From Rhodeus uyekii (Eukaryota > Chordata > Actinopteri > Cypriniformes > Acheilognathidae): a stretch of 64,000 nucleotides of DNA. The notes under the pieces were generated by a model that saw nothing but the letters and a program-made list of their open reading frames with translations, made no database searches and was not told the DNA's origin. Shown here one piece after another: positions 1-12,779 of this stretch. The DNA is taken from contig JAWRVZ010000042.1 in the NCBI GenBank assembly GCA_037043235.1, positions 976,501 through 1,040,500 of the forward strand. Direction: 5' to 3'. Position 1 is the first letter of the stretch; the number at the start of each line of letters is the position of its first letter. Both the position numbers and the translations under genes were made by a program.

Positions 1-2488
1 CACAACAACATTCAACCTAGTTTCCACCTCATCCTCGAGCTGCCATGGGAGCTCATTAAAGAAAGCATAGCTATGTCTTATTTCTCACACAGGGTTATTG
101 CAGCGTTTAATAAAAGCAGATGCAACTGGGTAAATCATCACTGTGGTGAGCGATGACGAGACACAAGGACGTGCAGATTCCAGCATCTGGCGGAGAAAAC
201 ACAGACCTCATGAAGGGATGCTGAAAGATTAGCTGTAAACATGCAAACTGACCAAATGTGAAAATGTGCAGAAGGAGGACAGCAGCTGAAGTCGCTGTCT
301 CCATGGCGATGACCTTGTCACGGCCTTTGAGTGTAACCTTTGAGATATGAATTACAGATGGGAGGTAAAGATAGTGCCAAGCAATTGCTCTTGTGTGTAA
401 TGCAAATCTATCAGCGGTTTCCGTGCAGGGGAAGGAGCTTCAGTCCGCTCGCTCTTGGCTCTGCTCTAGCTGTCTAGCTTTGCACGGGCGCTGTGGAAAT
501 CTTGACCAAGATCGTTTAAAACCTCATTACGGATGCAAGGCTCAGTATGGAGGATCCAGGAAGTGAAGGGAATGCCTAATAAAGCTCGGAAACCGTAAAC
601 AAAAGTGAACCTCCTCCCCCTCATGACCCCAACCAGACGCACAGAGCTGCAAAAACCAATAATTGGAGGAAATGGGATCTGAAATTACATTTAAAAATCA
701 TGAAAAGAGAGTTTTTCCACAGACCTGACCTCACATAGATGTGTTAAAGAGCACCGCGTTGTACAAACACCTGAGAAACAGGTCTTTAACATGTCAGTTT
801 TACGTGCATTCTGAATCATAAATGTCTTAATGACATTTTCTAAATGTCTATTTAATGTCTAAAAAGAAACATCTACATCCACAACCATCCAATCAAATCC
901 TCACAGACAAAATCAAGCCCCGCCCTACATTTGTTCTTGTTTGCAAAACCGTTTCTCAAATGAACGTTAAAGGAAAATCTTGTTCCAGTTAGCCTATTTT
1001 TACCTGTACAAAATTCTTCTTGATATTGCAAACTAAAATATTTTAATGTACTGTCGTAATTATAAACAATTGTTTGCACTGCATACTACCATTTAACCTT
1101 TATATTCTTAGTTGGAGTATGAACTGGAAGTCTAGCACATTCACTTAAAATAACACCTTTCCGTATTGCAAAATAAAGTGGATATCTGAACAGAATATTA
1201 GCAAAAATTGCTAACTGACCGATCGCTAAGCTTCGCCTCACTTGGTTACCGTTGCTAACTCAGACAAGTACATCCTAATTCAATTAACTGTTAAACATAA
1301 TTAATGGGATATTATTCTTATATGGGCTGTAATTTAGTTGCAAAGCATTTAAATCTGCCCTTTTTATCCAAAGAAACAACGTGCCTGATTTACGCGATTA
1401 AACAGTGTGGACACTGCAAATAAACATATAGGAGACTTATATGAAAGTGATTACAGCAGATAACATTAGCATAGGTGAACGTACACCATCCAAACACCCA
1501 TTGACTTACATTAGGAAAAAATGTCTGATAATAGGCTGTATTAATAAACCAGTCAAGGGGTGAATTGACATTTTATAATGGCGAACATTTGATGCTAATC
1601 TGAAATGCTTTGGCCATGCTGGGATAAATTAAAGCGATTTATTGCTTTGAGCATTGCTGTAACGATCATGTCGTGTACCAGCATGCTGATGATGTGCCAT
1701 TCACATACAATTATGTTTCTTTCTTAAAGGCAATGGGGCCTCAGTGTGACTTTACAGTGTCTTAAAAACGCACTTTGCTTCTCTCTAGTGGCGCTTTGAA
1801 GAACTGCAGGATTTTAGGCCTGCTATGAAAATGCACATTTGAGAATTGTTTGTTTGAAAAAAAACACCAAACAAGACTTTCCCCCTAAAAACATTACAGT
1901 CTCTGATGCGTTTCACAGTGAACTAAAATTGCTCCATGCTGGATTTAGTTGGTTCATTGACAGTGCTAGCGGACTGAGGGTCAGTGTGACTTCTGATATA
2001 GAGCCACTGAGGACCCCTGACCACTTCCTGTTGTGTGTTATTCCTGTGTCTCAAAGATAACGGCTTGCCTGGCTGGAGGAAAGCTCAGAGCTAATCTGTC
2101 ACCTCTGAAAACACCAAGGGAGAACTGTAGCTCTGAGATAATATTAACGGTGTGTGTGATATTTTAGTCATGCATGAGAGGCGAGAGCTCAGTGGTATTT
2201 TATTGCTTCAAATTTTATAATATTCTGGAAATACCCTATATGGAATCTAAAATGACGCTTATAAGTAGTGTGTTTCATTTTTATGACACGGTTTCTAAAT
2301 TGTGTTGTCAATTACACTTTGCAATACCAATCTGATAGATGAGTTTGAGCATAGAGAGATTTTAAATATGAATGGAAGACGCTTTAGCCCTGATGAACAT
2401 GTTCTGATGAGGGAATTGAGTTTTAAGTGTCTAAACTAATGTCTAATCCCAGAGAGAGAGAGAGAGATCACTCCAAAAACCCAATGGT

Positions 2489-2489
<1 letters not shown>
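1..2489. other. Intergenic DNA, no gene recognised
   Basis: No open frame here resembles a known protein; the longest are 60-70 codons in AT-rich DNA. The segment 873-960 is a repeat copy: its core, with 'CAACCATCCAATCAAAT' and 'CAAAATCAAGCCCCGCC', recurs at about 19178-19255 in WASL intron 1. The rest shows nothing I can name. Confidence 0.6.

Positions 2490-2573
<84 letters not shown>
2490..2573. repeat. (GATA)n microsatellite
   Basis: About 21 uninterrupted copies of the tetramer AGAT/GATA. The stretch from 2574 to 2960 that follows is very AT-rich and holds no gene. Confidence 0.97.
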
Positions 2574-3182
2574 ATAATTAAAAAGAACATATACATTATA
2601 GTAGTGCAAATCAAATTATTCATAATAATACATAAAAAATTAGCCATTTTATAATTTATAAATTACAAAATACTACATTATAATATAATATAGCAATCTT
2701 ACATTTATAAAAATATTTTATAAATGTAAGCATTACTAAAGTTTATTATAAAATAATAATTAACAACTATAATACTTTTATAATAATAAAAAACAAATAA
2801 AATAAACTATAAGATTTTTTAAACTAAATAGTTATAATAATATAATATTTGCATAAAATAAGAAATACAATAATAAAATAACCAGCATTATAAAATACAT
2901 ATAACATAATACAATACAGTAGACACACTGTCTGTGTGTAATAGAACAGAACAGAATAGAATAGTGTTGTTGTGTATAACTGTGTGATGTCGTGGTGCTG
3001 CAGCGCTTTTGGATGAATAGGACAGCGCCACCTGGTGGTGACTGTTATTATGTTTCTGTCTTGTCTTCTCTTCTCATTCTGCTCCTTCCAATGATCGGGT
3101 CAGCGGGAATGCGGTCAGTGAATGTGTCTTCGGCGAGCAACATGTCCATCCAACAAAGATGTGAGCGTGTGTGAGGAGAGAC

Positions 3183-4112
3183 ATGATGATGATGATGACG
3201 CCACACGCGGACGGCCTGAGAGCGCGCGACACAGCGCGACGCGCGTTACCGCAGTGGATGCGCATGTATTTCTACGGGATGCACGGAGTCACGCTGGACA
3301 TCCTGCTGTCCTCCGCGCGCCGCTTCCTGGATGACAGCGACTTGAGACTGCTGGGATTCTCCTCTCCGTATCTGTGCATCGCGCACTCCATCACGCACCT
3401 GGTTCTGGAGAAGATCTACCTGCAGAAAAGATGCTTCCAAGAGCGACCCGTGGTTTTCCACCTGGTCTTCTACCCGTCCCTGTACATCTGCCTGCAGATT
3501 TTGATCGGAAATGTGGTGACCTGCGCGGAGAACATCAGAGCGGTCTCTGCCACGCAGCTGTTTGTGCATTACATGCTCGCTTTGTACTTCACAAACGTTT
3601 TTCACAAAGGCTTCCTGCGCCTGCAGTATCAGAGCAGCCGAGTGTCGTGGAGATCCGGGTTACCCGGCGTCCTGCGCTTCGTGTTCTTCGGGATGCATGG
3701 TTTTCTGGATGAGGTGGTCTTTACCTCTGTGTTCAACCTGTTCGAGAAGGAAGACCGGACCCTGAAGGGCCACACATCCCTGTGGTCCTTCTTCATGTAT
3801 GGGAGCTGCAGCTTCGTGGTGGAGAAGCTCTACCTCCACCTGCACTTCAGGAGAGGATGGGGAACCTGGCAGCGGCTGCCCGTCTACATCTGCTTCATCT
3901 ACGCTTGGGAGTTCAGCTGGGGCTTCGCTCTCAGACGGTACGACGCGTGCTCCTGGGACTATTCTCACTATCCCCTCAATTTCATGGGACTGGTGACCTT
4001 GCTGTATCTTCCAGGATGGGTTTGTCTGAGTCTGTATCAAGATGTCCTATCCAATATTCTGCTGAGGGTTGTGTGTGACGACGAGAAGCCGAGAGCTGCT
4101 GCTGCCAAATAG
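3183..4112 (+). CDS. tmem229a: Transmembrane protein 229A (single-exon gene)
   Basis: An intronless frame encodes 309 aa from the first of five consecutive ATG codons at 3183. The frame is open further upstream but has no earlier ATG, and the exact start among the five Met codons cannot be fixed. The protein matches vertebrate TMEM229A: 'WMRMYFYGMHGVTLDILLSS' near residue 25, 'LRFVFFGMHGFLDEVVF' in the second half, then 'GHTSLWSFFMYGSCSFVVEK' and 'ACSWDYSHYPLNFMG'. Several hydrophobic helices make it a multi-pass membrane protein built from two related halves, each with a 'FYGMHG/FFGMHG' motif. It lacks the long low-complexity middle insert I recall in human TMEM229A, so it is shorter (309 against about 380 aa). 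Its function is not established. Its position beside WASL, LMOD2 and ASB15 agrees with human 7q31. Confidence 0.92.
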   Translation: MMMMMTPHADGLRARDTARRALPQWMRMYFYGMHGVTLDILLSSARRFLDDSDLRLLGFSSPYLCIAHSITHLVLEKIYLQKRCFQERPVVFHLVFYPSLYICLQILIGNVVTCAENIRAVSATQLFVHYMLALYFTNVFHKGFLRLQYQSSRVSWRSGLPGVLRFVFFGMHGFLDEVVFTSVFNLFEKEDRTLKGHTSLWSFFMYGSCSFVVEKLYLHLHFRRGWGTWQRLPVYICFIYAWEFSWGFALRRYDACSWDYSHYPLNFMGLVTLLYLPGWVCLSLYQDVLSNILLRVVCDDEKPRAAAAK

Positions 4113-4413
4113 GACAGATTGCATGTTGGAAGTTTCATGCTTGAGAAAGAATTACAAGGTAGTTTTTTAAGGGAGGCCAGGCTGTACCATAAAGCCTATA
4201 CTATCCTCTAATGTGGGGCATGTTGTCACACTGTGAACCTGCGATTGATTTAAATAGTCAAATAATTGTGAACCATCATGAAAGTATAAAAATGTGTAAC
4301 ATAGACTAATAGAATTCAAATATACAGTAGTTAATATTTATTACCGGTATATTAATTTTATAGTAATTAATAAGAGTGTTGTATTTTTATGTTATACTAT
4401 TTTATAGTAAATT

Positions 4414-4419
4414 AATAAA
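4414..4419 (+). terminator. Possible poly(A) signal for tmem229a
   Basis: AATAAA lies about 300 nt past the TMEM229A stop codon. The region is AT-rich, so chance occurrence is possible. Confidence 0.3.
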
Positions 4420-4564
4420 CAAAAGTAATAATAATACAATGAATTATTCAGTAAAATTACTACATTTGACATGACAGCTTGCCCAGATAAAAAACGTTAT
4501 ACTTTATAAAATCTAATAATACATTTTTTGCTTGCAGGACAGAATGATCATATATAATTACTAT

Positions 4565-4694
4565 TATGCATTTGGTAGACACTTTTATCCAAAGCGACTT
4601 ACATTGCATTCAAGGAACACATTGAATCGGTTCTTGATTTCCCTGGGATCGAATCCATGACCATGATGTTGTAACTGGTTGAGCTACAGGAAAG

Positions 4695-4698
<4 letters not shown>
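4565..4698 (-). repeat. tRNA-derived SINE copy
   Basis: Read on the minus strand this begins 'AGCTTTCCTGTAGCTCAAC', carries a B-box-like 'GGATTCGATCCCAGGGAA' and ends in the tail 'TCGCTTTGGATAAAAG'. The same layout recurs at about 11300, 13308, 29284, 34216 and 41667. The head resembles a pol III tRNA promoter, so a tRNA origin is inferred. Confidence 0.8.

Positions 4699-4756
<58 letters not shown>
4696..4756. repeat. (AT)n microsatellite
   Basis: About 30 AT dinucleotides. It lies between the end of the SINE copy and the MITE that starts at 4761. Confidence 0.95.
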
Positions 4757-4760
<4 letters not shown>

Positions 4761-4891
4761 TAGTGCTGTCATATTTATTAATCCTATCTAACATAAAAGT
4801 GTGTGTTTATATAATATGTATATATATATACATATTATATAAATACACAATTTTATATTAGATACAATTTTATATCAATTTGACAGCACTA
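4761..4891. mobile_element. Short MITE with 11-bp terminal inverted repeats
   Basis: The 131-bp segment starts TAGTGCTGTCA and ends TGACAGCACTA, a perfect 11-bp inverted repeat. The interior is AT-rich and itself nearly palindromic. If the outer TA is counted as a target duplication, this would be a mariner-type MITE. I know similar 'GTGCTGTCAAA' elements as abundant in cyprinid genomes. Confidence 0.75.
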
Positions 4892-5233
4892 ATATATATT
4901 TATTTATATATATATATATGAATGATATATAGGACTTTTGACAGTATATGTTGTTGAAATTGATAACTAGCCCAGTTCTCCCAACTTTAAATTAATTTTT
5001 AATTGGTATATTAATAATTCACCTAGATGTTCATTTGAAATCACAGAAAAGCCCAGGATGTGCAAACAAGAACAGATACACAGAGGCATACACACAAGAA
5101 AAGCATAAACCGCTGGTTCTCAGGGGGACATTTGTACCAGCGTTACCCTCAGAGAAACGTTTCCTCGGGGAATCAAGCTGCAAGCCTTACATCTAATGTG
5201 TTCAAGCTTCACCTTTTGAACTGCCATCACACA

Positions 5234-5238
<5 letters not shown>

Positions 5239-5264
<26 letters not shown>

Positions 5265-5268
5265 ACAG
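5239..5268. repeat. (CA)n microsatellite
   Basis: About 15 CA dinucleotides in intergenic DNA. Confidence 0.95.
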
Positions 5269-6587
5269 CAGGGTTTGCTGGAACACTGCTGGGCTTTGAT
5301 GGTTCCTGAATATTGTCCGTCTGGATGATTTGTTGCATGATGAGATTTATGAGGACAGTCTATCCTTGTAACCGCACGCGTTATAAGTTTGCATGTCGAG
5401 ATTGCTGCATTCAAGCATCCGATTCGCCCTGATCATGCAAACTGTAGCAAAACTGGTTGAACTGTGACTCCTTGAGCTTTAAACAGGACGAAAGCAACTG
5501 AGTGCCTTCATATCAACACCTTTAGGGCGTCTTTATTGATGCAGGAATAAAGAAAACAGAATTTATTCGAGACCTCTATGGCAGCTGAAGCAGAGCATTT
5601 ATGAACAAAAACACTGAGACTTTCAAAATGGTCCAACTTTGTCAAACATATGAGCACCGTACACTGTGAATATCTACTGTGATCCCGTCGTTTTGGGATA
5701 TATGACTGAATTCATCTGTAAACCTTGTGTTTTGCTCTTTGTGAAGGTAAACTGCCAAAGCTTAGAATAACTTCAGCCTCAAAACTCTGTTTTTAGCAAC
5801 TTTTTAGTAAAAAAAAAAAATTCATCCAGTGAGAGGAATATACAGGCTTTCTATGATCATTAGATTATTCTAATATTTTTCTTTCATGCATGTGGTCACT
5901 TATTGATGTAAAGACTCCAATCTTTAAGAGGAAAAACACTGTATAATTGCTGGAATGAGTTGGTGATTGTTGTTTTCACTATCATTTTACGGATGTTATT
6001 CTGAGTCTAGAATGATCATTTAAAGCACTTTGTTTAAATTATTGTTGCACATCTTCATGGTTTCCATTCAGTCTATGCACTCATAAGTTATAACTCTGAT
6101 CAAATTAAAGAGATTTGATGTATGCGTTGTGTTTCATCTGTCGTCGCAGTGACTGTGTTCTCATGGCAGGAGATATTTGGTTGTTACTGAAGGGCCCTGA
6201 ATATTTTCCATTTCTGACGTCAAGAAACAAAGCAGCCACTGCCTGGTTTACGCACACGTGTCGTCGTGTGTTTCTCGTCTCTTGAGACTCAACAGACTGA
6301 AAGAGATGATCAGCTTAATGGTTGTGATTTCATTTGTACACCGACCAAATGTCTCAAAAATTGCTTGTTGCAACTTCAGACCTTACGTCTCTCTTTAGTG
6401 TTTGTTCAGGAAAAAGCTGCAGTTCTTCTTTATATCAGTGTCAGTGTTTCTGAACTCCTGAAACGCCTCCATTGAGTCTTGAGTTTCTTCCAGGAACAAA
6501 CACTCAAAATAATCCATACGCAGAATAAAGGGTTAGTTAGTGATGTGGTGAAAGGGTTGGGACATTCTCTAAACACACTGGAAGGTC

Positions 6588-6760
6588 TCGACCAATCACC
6601 ACACACCGAACCAGCTGACCAATCAGAGCACAGTGTGCTTTTAAGAAGGAGGGGCTTCATAGAGACAGGAACTAAACAGAGCGTTTCTGACAGACTAGGA
6701 AGAGACAAGCAGCAACAATGAGAATATGGGGAAAATAATCAACATTCAAGCAGGAAAACC
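6588..6760. repeat. Dispersed repeat, copy 1 of a pair
   Basis: This segment is closely matched by 8661-8812: both carry 'GACCAATCAGAGCACAGTGT', 'GGGCTTCATAGAG', 'AACTAAACAGAGCGTTTC' and 'CAACATTCAAGCAGGAAAAC'. The two copies are about 2.1 kb apart in direct orientation and are probably two insertions of one family. Confidence 0.75.
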
Positions 6761-7024
6761 TGCTGTTTATAATGTAGGGGGCGGGGCTTCAGATTCAAGC
6801 ATTTGATTGGACAGAAAATCTGATGAAAAGCTAAAGTGATGTGATCAAAATCATTGATCCATATTGGTGGAAGTGAGAGACTGTAAGTTTTGAATGCTTA
6901 TATTTTCTTAATGTTAATTTGGTCATTGTTTTGGAGCGAACATGCTTATTATAGATAATTGTAAAATGATCTTATTCATACTAAAACCCCAAAAACTACA
7001 TTTTTTATTTCATGGGGACTTTAA
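6761..7024. repeat. Right part of an 'AAAGTCCC' family element
   Basis: The sequence from 'ATAATGTAGGGGGCGGGGC' to 'CATGGGGACTTTAAA' parallels 38220-38463. The fuller copy at 37961-38463 starts TTAAAGTCCC and ends GGGGACTT, which suggests short inverted termini. The left end of this copy is replaced by the unrelated repeat at 6588-6760. Confidence 0.6.
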
Positions 7025-7624
7025 AGCTGGGTTGCAATGTTAACATGTTTTTAAATCATTGTTAACATGTGACATTGTTCCCAAAACAAAAAAAAAGTGC
7101 ACAGTTACTATTCAAGGTTTGTCTAAGGACATTTTCTTAAGTAGAGCATGAAGCAGCAACTCTAATCTGCTTAAGTGTTTAACAGGGCTTTACTAAATGC
7201 CCCCGCCGCTGCTCTTTCACCCTGAGTTTAAAACATCTGCCGTTCATTAATGAGCAGTGTGCATGAATCCGTCTCTTCTCTTGTGAATCATTAGTATAGA
7301 AATGATTTCAAGTCTGCAATGAAAAGATGCTTTACAAAGTGTTTCTCAAATGCAGCAAATAAGCAGTTCTCACTCTCAAAACCCAAACACAATATTTACA
7401 TGTATATTCATGTAACTCATTTACCAGTGGTTTAACCCATCAATAACTGAAATGGAAAGTTTTTTTTTTTTTTTCAGAAATGGTTTTAAAGGGTGGACTT
7501 TAGAAGACATTTTGATTTGAAGAAATTTTAGGAATGTTTTTGTTGTTCTGCAATTAAGTATTCTCAACTCTCATTTCTGCCATATAAATAAATAAATACA
7601 ATTCTAATGGTCATGGAATGTAAA

Positions 7625-7702
<78 letters not shown>
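7625..7702. repeat. (AAT)n microsatellite
   Basis: About 26 uninterrupted AAT/ATA triplets. The DNA from 7703 to 8100 that follows is very AT-rich with no gene. Confidence 0.95.
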
Positions 7703-7703
<1 letters not shown>

Positions 7704-8660
7704 CAATCCAACAATTCTTCAGTGTTAAACATTATGAAAACATTGCTTATTACTGTAATTAAATGTTTTTTTGATCAACATAAAGGCAGATATAAAAATA
7801 TAATTGATGTAATTGTAATAAAGCTCAAATAAAATTATAAAGATATATTATAAAATAAAAGAGAACTAAAAAAATAAATATAAATATTTGAAATAAAAAA
7901 AATATTTATTAATATTTAAATATAAATGAATACTTAAATGGTATATAAATAATACTGATTTAAATGCTAAATAATTATTATTTTAAATAAGAATAAATAT
8001 GAGACTAATTTTAATGAAACAAAAAAGATCTGTCTTCATTTTCATTAAGCAAAAAAAATATATATAAAATAAAATGCTTTTTATTAGTGTCACCTTATTG
8101 TTCTGCTAAAATTATATATTGCGCCACAGTAATGTCCTTATTGATTCTACGCTGAGTAATTGTTAGGCCTGAGTAAGTTTCATATTGTAATTTTGGGAAG
8201 AGACGCCCTGCGTACTCATTATGTTCTGACCATCATAACACACAGTTCAAACCATCATAACACTGGCATGGAGAAGCTCTGGTGAATTCTTCCAGATCAG
8301 CGAGGGAGAGTCTTCTGAATGCTGAAGCTGGAGGCGCTGAGATGGAAGTCAGGTCTGACACAGGAAGTGATGCTGCTGCTGATGTAGAGGCTGATAGTGC
8401 TGTCGAGGTGCACAGAAAAAAAGCCTCACAGGAAGTCTACTGAAGGAGGAGGAAGATAAAGTAGTTCAGCATGCATATGACAGACCAAGTGGTTGCCAGG
8501 GGAGATGCTGTTCTTTGTGGTTGTTTGCAGATTTTAATGATGTGGGGTTTACTTTGAAACAATTTTCACTCAAATGAAATGGCAAGGAACATTGAAGAGA
8601 GTATGTGAATTTTTCTTAAAAACAATTGTTAATGTGTTGCTAAAATAAAAAATAAAATGT

Positions 8661-8812
8661 GCTCGACCAATCAGAGCACAGTGTGCTTTTCAGAAGGATG
8701 GGCTTCATAGAGGCATGAACTAAACAGAGCGTTTCAGACTGGGAAGAGATGAGCCACAACAATGAGAATATGGGGAAAATAATCAACATTCAAGCAGGAA
8801 AACTTGTTCTAA
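8661..8812. repeat. Dispersed repeat, copy 2 of the 6588 pair
   Basis: A direct-orientation match to 6588-6760 with small indels. It is followed at 8853 by the left terminus of an 'AAAGTCCC' family element ('TTAAAGTCCCACTGAAGAG'). Confidence 0.75.
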
Positions 8813-9002
8813 TAGACAAAATCTTTGTGAAAAAGCAGAATAGGTCAACTTTAAAGTCCCACTGAAGAGCCTTGAAACACGCAGCATTATTCAATGTGTT
8901 GATGTAATTTCCACTGAAACATGAAGTGAAGGCGGGGCATATCCATCTGCTTTGTTTTTTAAAGTCCAATAGTGTTTAGTTTATAGACTAATATAGTGTA
9001 TA

Positions 9003-9345
9003 GATTAGAAATCAGGAATGGTGAGAGAACATTGTGTTTGGTACGTTTTTCCTCTTCAAACCAAACTTGTGTCTCCAGCCGATAAAGTTTAAATCCTGTC
9101 TGGCTAGCGCACATCCCATAATGTTTACGCATTAGGTCAGTAGGTGGAGAGTAGAGGGTCTTTTCGTGGCAGTTCGAATGCATTTGACCACTACAAAAAC
9201 AATCCAGTCAAATGCATTGTCAACAACCTTTGGAAATAGTCGAAAGTGGACAAGCTCAAAACGTTTTAGATCCCGTTTACACGTGTATTTTGTGATCCAA
9301 TCAACCAAAACGTATCTTAATACAGGTGTAAACAGAGACTAAATG
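9003..9345. repeat. Dispersed repeat shared with WASL intron 6
   Basis: The segment shares long blocks with 26665-26980, including 'GTCTGGCTAGCGCACATCCC', 'GCATTAGGTCAGTAGGTGGA' and 'CAGGTGTAAACAG'. It is a truncated second copy of the element called at 26373-26980. Confidence 0.75.
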
Positions 9346-11295
9346 TATTAGTTACATCCATAAATGTGGGGGCCCCCCACAGCACGACTCTGATGCCCCT
9401 AAAGACGCGCACAGCGGCAGGACAGAGGTAAGGTCATCCTGAAACCAAATCCCCTCCAATGTGCTCAGAGTAATGGATCCGTAACCTCAGACCTTCTTAA
9501 CCCCGTGCTGCGCTCCTAATGTCATAGACACATCATTTGAGCTCTCAAACGGTGGTGTTTTCAGCATTTAGCATGCAGTTATAAGTGCATGTTCATGCAT
9601 GCCTGACATATAGAACAAGAGCACATTGCAATCTTATCTTTAAAATGTTTTATGACACAAAAAACACATCATAACCAGTCAGCTCTAGTTATCACACTGG
9701 AGAAAATAGGTCATGAAACTTCACTGGGCAGGCGCTTGTTCTTCTTGCTTGTTTTGTCTGAGGATATTCAGTTCTGTTTGTCTTCACCCTGACATTTCAG
9801 CATAAATCCAAGGCCTCAAAAACAAGCCCGCTCTTGCAGACATAGGTGGGCAGCATTTCAATAAAATACTTTACGTGATTAAAACACATCACACTTTATG
9901 TGATTTATGTTTGCTGCACAGAAAATAATCAGATGTAATTTTTGACAAAATGCTTCAAGAGATTATATTGTAGCTTATTTAAAATACTTAAATATGCCAT
10001 TTCATTGTCAGATAAGACGAGAACTTTTATCAACAGGACTATTAAATACAGGTATTTTTATAACTACTGTTGGAAATATTCTTTCCCCCCAGTCCGTTGA
10101 TTTGCCAAGACAAAGAAAGACACTACTCGTAAATAAATGAAATCGATTTAATAGAGAATCAAATGAGCTCTGAGCTCAGGATTACTGGACCACAATGCCA
10201 AAGCTGACACCTGGGCAGTCCAGAATGTCTCATAAGTCTGTGAAAACTGTTTATATATTCTTGACTTTCGATTCCTCCCTCGAGTCCTCCTCATACAGTG
10301 GCTGTTATCAGGTAGCTTTCTTCATCTCAGGATACTCCCCACCAGTCAGCAATCTGCACACATGAATGCAAAAACACTCCTTGCCCTCTGTATCTTCTCT
10401 GGCAAAAAGACAACATCAACAGTTACAGTCTTGGAGTTTTCACCCTGATTGCATTGTCCTGTGTCTTAGTAGAGAGAGATTTGCTTACAGAAATAAAACA
10501 GTAACTTTATGTTTGAACAGAAAATAACATAACAATACAATTTGGAACACTTTAAACTATTATTAAAATAAACACTTCAACACAATTTTTAACATTTTAA
10601 ACTATTATTCCCTTCACTACCTAGTTTTACATCAGTTTAAACACTGAAAACGTTGTGAATGAAGCTTTCTTTCCTAAAGTTTTTACATCTCGTATTTACC
10701 ATAAGAGGGCGCCACACCTTATGCATTTGTTTGAATTTGTGTAACGCAAAAGAGTGGCGAAACTGCCACTTTCTTTAATTATGATCATTATAATTCATGT
10801 CAACATCATTGTTTGACTTAATCATCACTCTTGTTAGTTTATTAGTAACTTGCTGCTGCTGATGAATGTGATTGAAATGGTTGTTTGTGCCTTGGTGGAA
10901 ATTTCCTGAGCGAATTACCGGTAGTGTGATGTGCATCGCCACCCAGAGGCCAAGAGCAGAACTACAGCTGAATAATCCTGAAGAAATGCGCTTTACTGGA
11001 GAGCAGTGATGACAACTTCAGGTCAATATTTATCCAGTGCGGATGCTGTCAGCTGTGCAGGAAACGGTTTAGCTGCCAAAATATTCCTGCCACGCTATGC
11101 TGATTTTTATGATGTGACATCAGTATTTACACTGGCGGTGTTTAAATCCCCTGTACCGCACCCTGCTTTGCTTCTGAAACATCATGCTGCACAAGTCTTG
11201 TTCAGTGGTGACTTTCACCCATGTCTGATTGAGAGAATTCAATTTTATTGCTAGGATGCTGAAAGATAAAGACGTAATTATATTGCAAGTCAATT
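9346..11295. other. Intergenic DNA, nothing recognised
   Basis: No plausible coding exon or RNA gene seen. Around 10500-10620 there are two short direct repeats containing 'TTTAAACTATTATT'. The open frame at 11006-11254 has no recognisable protein similarity. Confidence 0.5.
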
Positions 11296-11299
11296 ATGA

Positions 11300-11440
11300 G
11301 ATGTAGAGCGTGGTGCTTGAGCACCAAGGTCATGGGTTTGATTCCCAGGGAAAGCAAGAACTGAAGAATGTCAGTTCTTAGAATGTCAATGTATTTCTTG
11401 AAGGCAAAGTCGCTTTGGATAAAAGCTTTATAACTTGACA
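11300..11440 (+). repeat. tRNA-derived SINE copy
   Basis: Contains 'GGTTTGATTCCCAGGGAAA' (B-box-like), then 'CAAGAACTGAAGAATGTCAG' and the tail 'GTCGCTTTGGATAAAAGC'. Same family as the other SINE entries. Confidence 0.8.
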
Positions 11441-11565
11441 TATATTGTTCTTATGATATGGGCTTTCCATATGTCTTTCTCTCAATGTCACTGGTCTCCA
11501 TATTTTGTTCTGTGGGCATACAGGGATTTCTCTTGATGCGTTACTTCCTCCTTGCCTAAACCAGC

Positions 11566-11692
11566 GGTCTCTGTGTGTGTGTGTGTGTGTATGTGTGTGT
11601 GAGAGAGAGAGCGAGAAAGAGTGTGTGTGTGTGTGTGTAGGAGAGAGAGAGTGAGTGTATGTGTGTGTCCGTGTCCGTGTCCGTGTCCTGAG
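11566..11692. repeat. Compound GT/GA microsatellite
   Basis: Blocks of GT and GA dinucleotides end in a short run of the hexamer GTGTCC. The frames read across it are low-complexity artefacts. Confidence 0.9.
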
Positions 11693-12639
11693 GCCAATGT
11701 TTTCAGGCAAACACACAGCTGCTCTCTGACTCACATGCATGTTCTTCTCATCAAAATGTTTAGTAACACAACCTTACATCATCCGTGTCTTCAGCTTCTG
11801 GATGAGCATGAAGTCTACAGTTTCTTTGTCATTTTATTTCTCTTTAAGAGTTACAGTAGAAGCACAGCTCTAACACATTATAAGCCGGACGATTCCCTCA
11901 GAGATCTGCTGCTCATGCAGGAAAATACAGAACCACATTTATTGACTTCTTTGATCCTTACAGGACCAGTTTAAAATGAGAAGGCAGTATTGGTGCTTTT
12001 TGATTGGTCACTTTAGGACTCATGTGTGATTTTAGAACTCAATATCAGCATGTTATACTCCAGGTTTATAAAAAGAGTTATAGTTAATGAATCTGTTAGG
12101 GTTTGGATAAACACTATTCATAATAAATGACAACATTAATATCAATGCAAAGTCCCACTGAGGTTTCAAGCACATTTTGCACTGGAGGTGACTGGTGTTT
12201 TCAGACCTGTTTGTTTTGTTCTTAAACAGGTATTACAAATGTTACAATTTCTTCTTGGTTTGGTTTTCTTTCACAAGGCAATGTGTTTGATGTGTTTTGG
12301 ACAATTATCCGTCCATCCAACCAAGTTTCATTTAGGCTTTTAGTTTCATCTTCGCACCAGATTAACCCTTTTTAAGAGGCATTAGCAAAACAAACACTGC
12401 TGCTTTTCATGCAACTTGTGTAATTACCCATCATGCATTGTGATACAGCCGGTTCCATCGAATTGCTTTCTCAAAACAAGTGAACGGATACAGATTTCGT
12501 TTTCGGGTCAAGACCACTGGGGCTCTTTTTTGTTTGTTTTGTTTATGCAGATCAATTTAGTTAAAAAATACATGAACATTTTTTAAAACCCTATCGTATA
12601 TCACCAGAACACTTGGAATATAAGTCCATTGTCCATTAT

Positions 12640-12779
12640 ATGGACAGTTTTTTTATTTATTCTCCTTTTGTGGTCCATAAAAGAAAGAAGGGCATACAGC
12701 ATTACAACAACACCAGGGTGAGTAAATGATGACTTTTCGTTTTCATTTTAGGGTGAACTATCCCTTTAGCCTATCTGTA
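12640..12779 (-). repeat. Fragment of the 'AGTTCACCC' repeat family
   Basis: Ends 'TTCATTTTAGGGTGAACTAT' followed by 'CCCTTTA', the reverse complement of the 'TAAAGGGATAGTTCACCC' terminus typical of a very abundant cyprinid repeat. Related ends occur at about 32585-32641, 40344-40706, 55020-55080 and 58207-58330. Confidence 0.65.

Noticed and set aside
3246..4040. Minus-strand frames of 119 and 126 codons
   Set aside because: Antisense shadows of tmem229a with no recognisable protein features.
4565..4698. tRNA gene from a B-box-like sequence
   Set aside because: It is part of a multi-copy SINE with a shared non-tRNA body and tail, and no cloverleaf could be drawn.
10080..10700. Possible solo LTR
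   Set aside because: No terminal TG..CA repeat pair, target duplication or second copy was found in the window.
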